A stretch of DNA of 64,000 nt. Source: RGIG3102 sp964525015. GTDB taxonomy: Bacteria > Bacillota > Clostridia > Oscillospirales > Ruminococcaceae. The stretch lies in contig CAZGFY010000006.1 in NCBI GenBank assembly GCA_964525015.1, positions 1 to 64,000 on the forward strand. The letters are read 5' to 3'. Shown piece by piece: positions 60,910 through 64,000 of the stretch. Below the pieces are notes generated by a model, which saw nothing but the letters and a program-made list of their open reading frames with translations, had not been told where the DNA came from and did no database searches. The position numbers and the translations under genes were made by a program. How positions within the stretch are numbered: position 1 is the first letter of the stretch; each line of letters starts with the position of its first letter.

Positions 60910-61608
60910 ATGCAAAATACACCAAAACATATTGGGATAATAATGGACGGCAATGGAAGATGGGCAAAAAAGAGATTGCTGCCAAGAAATATGGGGCATA
61001 AAAAAGGGGCAGAAGTTTTTCAAGATATAACAAGATATTGCAATGAACTTGGAGTAAAATCTGTAACATTTTATGCTTTTTCAACTGAAAATTGGAAAAG
61101 ACCACTTGAAGAAGTTTCAGGAATTATGAGTTTATTAAAAGAATATCTAATTACTGCTTTTGATTATGAAAAAGAAAATAATAGAGTGATATTTTTAGGC
61201 GATAAATCTGCATTTAATAAAGATTTACAGGATTTAATGAATGAGATAGAAGAAAAAACTAAAAATAGAGATGGTATGATTTTGAATATTGCATTAAATT
61301 ATGGCTCAAGAAATGAAATTTTAAATGCAACAAAATTAATATCAAAAGAAATTAAAGATGGGAAATTAAAAGAAGAAGATATAACAGAAGAATTATTCTC
61401 TAGCTTTTTATATACAAAAAATCAGGCAGACCCTGATTTTATACTGCGTCCAAGTGGTGAAAAAAGAATATCAAACTTTCTTTTGTGGCAAAGTGCTTAT
61501 TCAGAATTTATTTATATGGATGTATTGTGGCCAGATTTTACAAGGAAAGACTTAGATAAAGCAATAGAAGAGTTTAATAATAGAAACAGAAGATTTGGTG
61601 GAGTTTAA
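60910..61608 (+). CDS. uppS: Undecaprenyl diphosphate synthase (isoprenyl transferase)
   Basis: A 232-residue cis-prenyltransferase that makes the C55 carrier for wall and glycan synthesis. The catalytic D13 lies in IGIIMDGNGRWAKKR. Other motifs are VTFYAFSTENWKRP (about 57-70) and DFILRPSGEKRISNFLLWQ (about 176-194), with the C-terminal substrate-binding region WPDFTRKDL. AAGAGGT precedes the ATG. Its product would feed the MreBCD/PBP2 machinery and the glycan operon. Confidence 0.96.
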   Translation: MQNTPKHIGIIMDGNGRWAKKRLLPRNMGHKKGAEVFQDITRYCNELGVKSVTFYAFSTENWKRPLEEVSGIMSLLKEYLITAFDYEKENNRVIFLGDKSAFNKDLQDLMNEIEEKTKNRDGMILNIALNYGSRNEILNATKLISKEIKDGKLKEEDITEELFSSFLYTKNQADPDFILRPSGEKRISNFLLWQSAYSEFIYMDVLWPDFTRKDLDKAIEEFNNRNRRFGGV

Positions 61609-61640
61609 AATTAAACTCTTAGAAAGGAATTATCTTGATA

Positions 61641-63215
61641 ATGAAAAAAAATAGCGGATTATTCAATATTATCAATATCTCCTATGGTCTATTGTTTCTA
61701 TTGTTTACTTATAGTATGGTTTTTTATGTTTTTACAAGATGGAAAGAATTTTCGCCAAATATTTCATTTAATATTGCTGTGGCAATTGGCGCTGTAATAT
61801 GTATTTTAGCTATTATTAAATTACTTTATAGCTTAAATAAGAAAAACAGAAAAATACTAAGGATAATTATTATTTTAGTATTATTTATAGCTCAATTTTA
61901 TCTATTTTGGAAAACAAGTAGAGTAGCTGGATGGGATGCACAAATAGTAACTGAAACCGTTAGGGATGGTTACACGGATATGCTTTATTTTGCAAAGTGG
62001 CCAAATAATATATTTATGACTTCAGCTTGGCAAATATATATTTATATAACAGATTTTTTGTATTTTATATCACCATTAAAAAGAATGATAATATTAAATA
62101 TTTTTATAGCTGATATTTCGATATTATTATTATATTTGAGCTCAAAAAGAGTTTTTGGAGAAATAAGCGCAGAAATAAGTTTAGTTTTAAGTATAATATT
62201 AGTAGGATTTTCTCCGTGGATATCAGTTGTTTATACTGATGTTGCAGCACTAGTGTTTCCAATAGCAATAATTTATTGTATTATACGAATTGTCCAAGCA
62301 AAAAATGAAAAAGAGAAAAATATAACTAGTTTTTTACTTTCTATAATTATAATTATAGGCTCTTATATTAAAGTGACAGTTGCTATTTTATTAATTGCTA
62401 TGATTTTAGTTTTATTATTTAGAAAATTACTAAAATTCGATATTAAATTACATAAAAATCAATTAATATCTTTTATAATAGGATGTGGTGTTGCATTTTC
62501 ATTAGTTACAGCTATTACTTATGAGGCAAATAATAGAATAAAAACAGAACTTCCTTACCAAAATTCAAGAGGGATACATTATTATCTAGAAGTAGGACTT
62601 TATAATTATGGGTATGGAAACTGGAACTTTGAAACTTTTAATTGGACAAATGAAAATTCCAATAAAGAAGATTACACCGAAAATGCAAGCAAGAGAATAT
62701 TAGATTTAGTAAAAGAATATGGTGCTTTAGGTATGGCAGAGCATAGCTTTTTAAAGCTTTTATGGTGTGGCACGGATGGAACATTTGCTTATGGAATGGA
62801 AGGAGCTTTTCACGCCGAAGGGCAAGACACAAGTGATTCTGTAAAATATTTTTTGCAAAATTATATTTACCATAGTTCAGATTTTTATCAAAATACTTTA
62901 TCGCAAATACTGCAAGGTGTTTGGATTACAGTTTGTATATTATCAGTTTTTTCAGGATTTTTTAATAAGAATATGATATCGTTTATAGCAAAACTTTCAA
63001 TTGGTGGATTATTTTTATTTTTAATGATATTTGAATCAAGAAGCAGATATGTGTTTTTATATTTGCCAGTGATTATTTTTGCAGCCCAAACGAATTTTGA
63101 TTTTCTATATAGTAAATTAAAATTAAATAATAAAAATGGAGAAGAGAATGAAACAAAGAGTTTTATCAGCGATAGTGGGAATACTAATAGCGATAGCAGC
63201 ACTATCACAGTTTAA
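61641..63215 (+). CDS. Polytopic membrane protein, GT-C-like glycosyltransferase
   Basis: A roughly 524-residue protein with about ten to eleven membrane segments. The first external loop holds AGWDAQIVTETVRDGYTDM (near 93-111), an acidic motif as in mannosyl- and oligosaccharyltransferase-type GT-C enzymes. The ATG is at 61641; a TTG at 61635 is better spaced from AAAGGA and is possible. The hydrophilic C-terminal tail is rich in Ser, Thr and Asn where the gene overlaps cdsA by 68 bases. Placement between uppS and cdsA suggests a polyprenyl-phosphate-linked sugar donor. Confidence 0.75.
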   Translation: MKKNSGLFNIINISYGLLFLLFTYSMVFYVFTRWKEFSPNISFNIAVAIGAVICILAIIKLLYSLNKKNRKILRIIIILVLFIAQFYLFWKTSRVAGWDAQIVTETVRDGYTDMLYFAKWPNNIFMTSAWQIYIYITDFLYFISPLKRMIILNIFIADISILLLYLSSKRVFGEISAEISLVLSIILVGFSPWISVVYTDVAALVFPIAIIYCIIRIVQAKNEKEKNITSFLLSIIIIIGSYIKVTVAILLIAMILVLLFRKLLKFDIKLHKNQLISFIIGCGVAFSLVTAITYEANNRIKTELPYQNSRGIHYYLEVGLYNYGYGNWNFETFNWTNENSNKEDYTENASKRILDLVKEYGALGMAEHSFLKLLWCGTDGTFAYGMEGAFHAEGQDTSDSVKYFLQNYIYHSSDFYQNTLSQILQGVWITVCILSVFSGFFNKNMISFIAKLSIGGLFLFLMIFESRSRYVFLYLPVIIFAAQTNFDFLYSKLKLNNKNGEENETKSFISDSGNTNSDSSTITV

Positions 63216-64000
63216 TAGCATAGTTTTTAATATATGTGCTGTAATAGTTTATCTTATAGCTATATATGAAATTTCAGGAGCATATAAAGAATACAACTCA
63301 GCGTTTGTTCATATAACTCTTGGGCTTTTTGGAACAGTAAATATTATGAATGAGTATTTAAACTTTTCATTTTTTAATCTTACTATGATATTTGTTTTAA
63401 TTTATGCATTTATTATTGTGTTTCAATTTGAAAAAATTAGCTTTAGAACAGTTTCAACTAATTTAATATTTGGATTATTTGTAATGTTTGGAATATATTC
63501 AGTTGTTAATTTAAAAATTATGCTACCATATAGTAATTTTGGCTGGGATGCTGGATTTATCTTCACTTATATTGCAGCTATTTCTTGGGGTGGGGATACA
63601 ATGGCATACTTTGCAGGATACTTTTTTGGCAAAACAAAGCTTGCCCCTAAATTAAGCCCTAAAAAAACTAGAGAAGGGGCAGTTGGGGGATTAGTTGGTT
63701 CTGCATTATTTGCAAATTTATTTTTATTTATTTATTTAAATCTAAAGCCTATTTTAGAAACTGCTAGTGTGAAGTACGAAATATCAACACAATTATTTAT
63801 TACAATAACTATAATAGCTGTTCTAGGCTCAATGGTTGGAATGATTGGTGATTTATTTGCTTCTGCTATAAAAAGGCAGGTTGGCATAAAAGATTATGGA
63901 AATATTATGCCAGGACATGGTGGCGTTTTAGATAGGTTTGATAGCGTTTTATTAGTGGCACCATTTGTCAGTGCGATTTTAGGTAGCGTTGTTCTATCAG
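63148..64000 (+). CDS. cdsA: Phosphatidate cytidylyltransferase, cut by the window edge
   Basis: At least 284 residues, open to the last base. CdsA makes CDP-diacylglycerol from phosphatidate and CTP in the membrane. About eight hydrophobic segments are visible. The family signature is KRQVGIKDYGNIMPGHGGVL with LDRFDS (about 248-273), close to the C-terminus, so little is missing. The ATG at 63148 lies within the preceding gene, 7 bases after GGAG, so translation is coupled. KLSPKKTREGAVGG (about 169-182) is also conserved. Confidence 0.94.
   Translation, partial: MKQRVLSAIVGILIAIAALSQFNSIVFNICAVIVYLIAIYEISGAYKEYNSAFVHITLGLFGTVNIMNEYLNFSFFNLTMIFVLIYAFIIVFQFEKISFRTVSTNLIFGLFVMFGIYSVVNLKIMLPYSNFGWDAGFIFTYIAAISWGGDTMAYFAGYFFGKTKLAPKLSPKKTREGAVGGLVGSALFANLFLFIYLNLKPILETASVKYEISTQLFITITIIAVLGSMVGMIGDLFASAIKRQVGIKDYGNIMPGHGGVLDRFDSVLLVAPFVSAILGSVVLS

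Noticed and set aside
60698..61105. Minus-strand frame of 135 codons across frr and uppS
   Set aside because: It runs antisense through two well-identified genes and a terminator, with a low-complexity product.
1..64000. CRISPR arrays, tRNA, rRNA, prophage or intact insertion sequences
   Set aside because: No regularly spaced repeats, no tRNA cloverleaf, no rRNA-like sequence and no transposase, integrase or phage structural genes were recognised by reading; a tRNA scan would be the decisive check for missed tRNAs.

Overview
The window is about 64 kb of very AT-rich DNA (roughly 30% GC by eye) with short intergenic gaps, AAGGAGG-type ribosome binding sites, many intrinsic terminators and sigma-A-like promoters (TTGaca, 16-18 bp, TATAAT). 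Gene content (MreBCD with PBP2, methylglyoxal synthase, ZapA next to a U32 protein, citrate lyase, an independent phosphoglycerate mutase) fits a low-GC anaerobic Bacillota, most likely a Clostridia member. I cannot name a genus. No rRNA, tRNA, CRISPR array or intact transposase was found.

Layout. (1) 1-4.7 kb: a left edge of small hairpins and a 19-bp direct repeat that looks like the end of a REP/RAYT-type element, a two-gene ABC exporter, a 35-residue membrane peptide and a nitroreductase with a palindromic operator. (2) 5-18.4 kb: a citrate region: the tctCBA tricarboxylate transporter, citDEF and citGX (no citC seen), and two LysR paralogues about three-quarters identical to each other, one divergent from an AbrB-type membrane protein. 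An HD hydrolase and a purine permease under a guanine-type riboswitch interrupt it. (3) 18.4-23.3 kb, minus strand: a surface-glycan operon. (4) 23.4-25.5 kb: a YeiH-type transporter and its divergent LysR regulator, with four TGATAAA half-sites between them. (5) 25.5-30 kb, minus strand: pgk, tpiA, gpmI and an Asp/Glu racemase. (6) 30-33.5 kb: a BCCT transporter and a fused HTH-LicC-LicA protein, for choline uptake and activation. (7) 33.7-38 kb: glycogen/maltodextrin phosphorylase and a GH13 enzyme. (8) 38.2-47.7 kb, plus strand: zapA, a U32 hydroxylation protein, maf, mreBCD, pbp2, a MinD-like ATPase and mgsA. (9) 47.8-51.7 kb: a two-component system divergent from an HtrA protease, resembling CssRS-HtrA. 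(10) 51.8-54.3 kb: a minimal macrodomain/SirTM ADP-ribosylation pair divergent from a winged-helix protein of unknown function. (11) 54.3-59.4 kb: xpt, a polysaccharide deacetylase, duplicated amidohydrolases and a lipoprotein. (12) 59.5-64 kb: pyrH-frr-uppS-cdsA, with an extra GT-C-like membrane gene between uppS and cdsA; cdsA runs off the right edge.

How the parts fit: Tct imports a tricarboxylate, probably citrate, that citrate lyase cleaves to acetate and oxaloacetate. The glycogen and triose modules feed lower glycolysis, with methylglyoxal synthase as a bypass. The envelope is served by MreBCD/PBP2, UppS, CdsA, the glycan operon and the CDP-choline module. The most unusual locus is the macrodomain/SirTM pair: it lacks the lipoylated carrier genes of the well-known operons and sits opposite a gene that seems to lack a standard start codon and has an 18-bp perfect palindrome over its -10 box.
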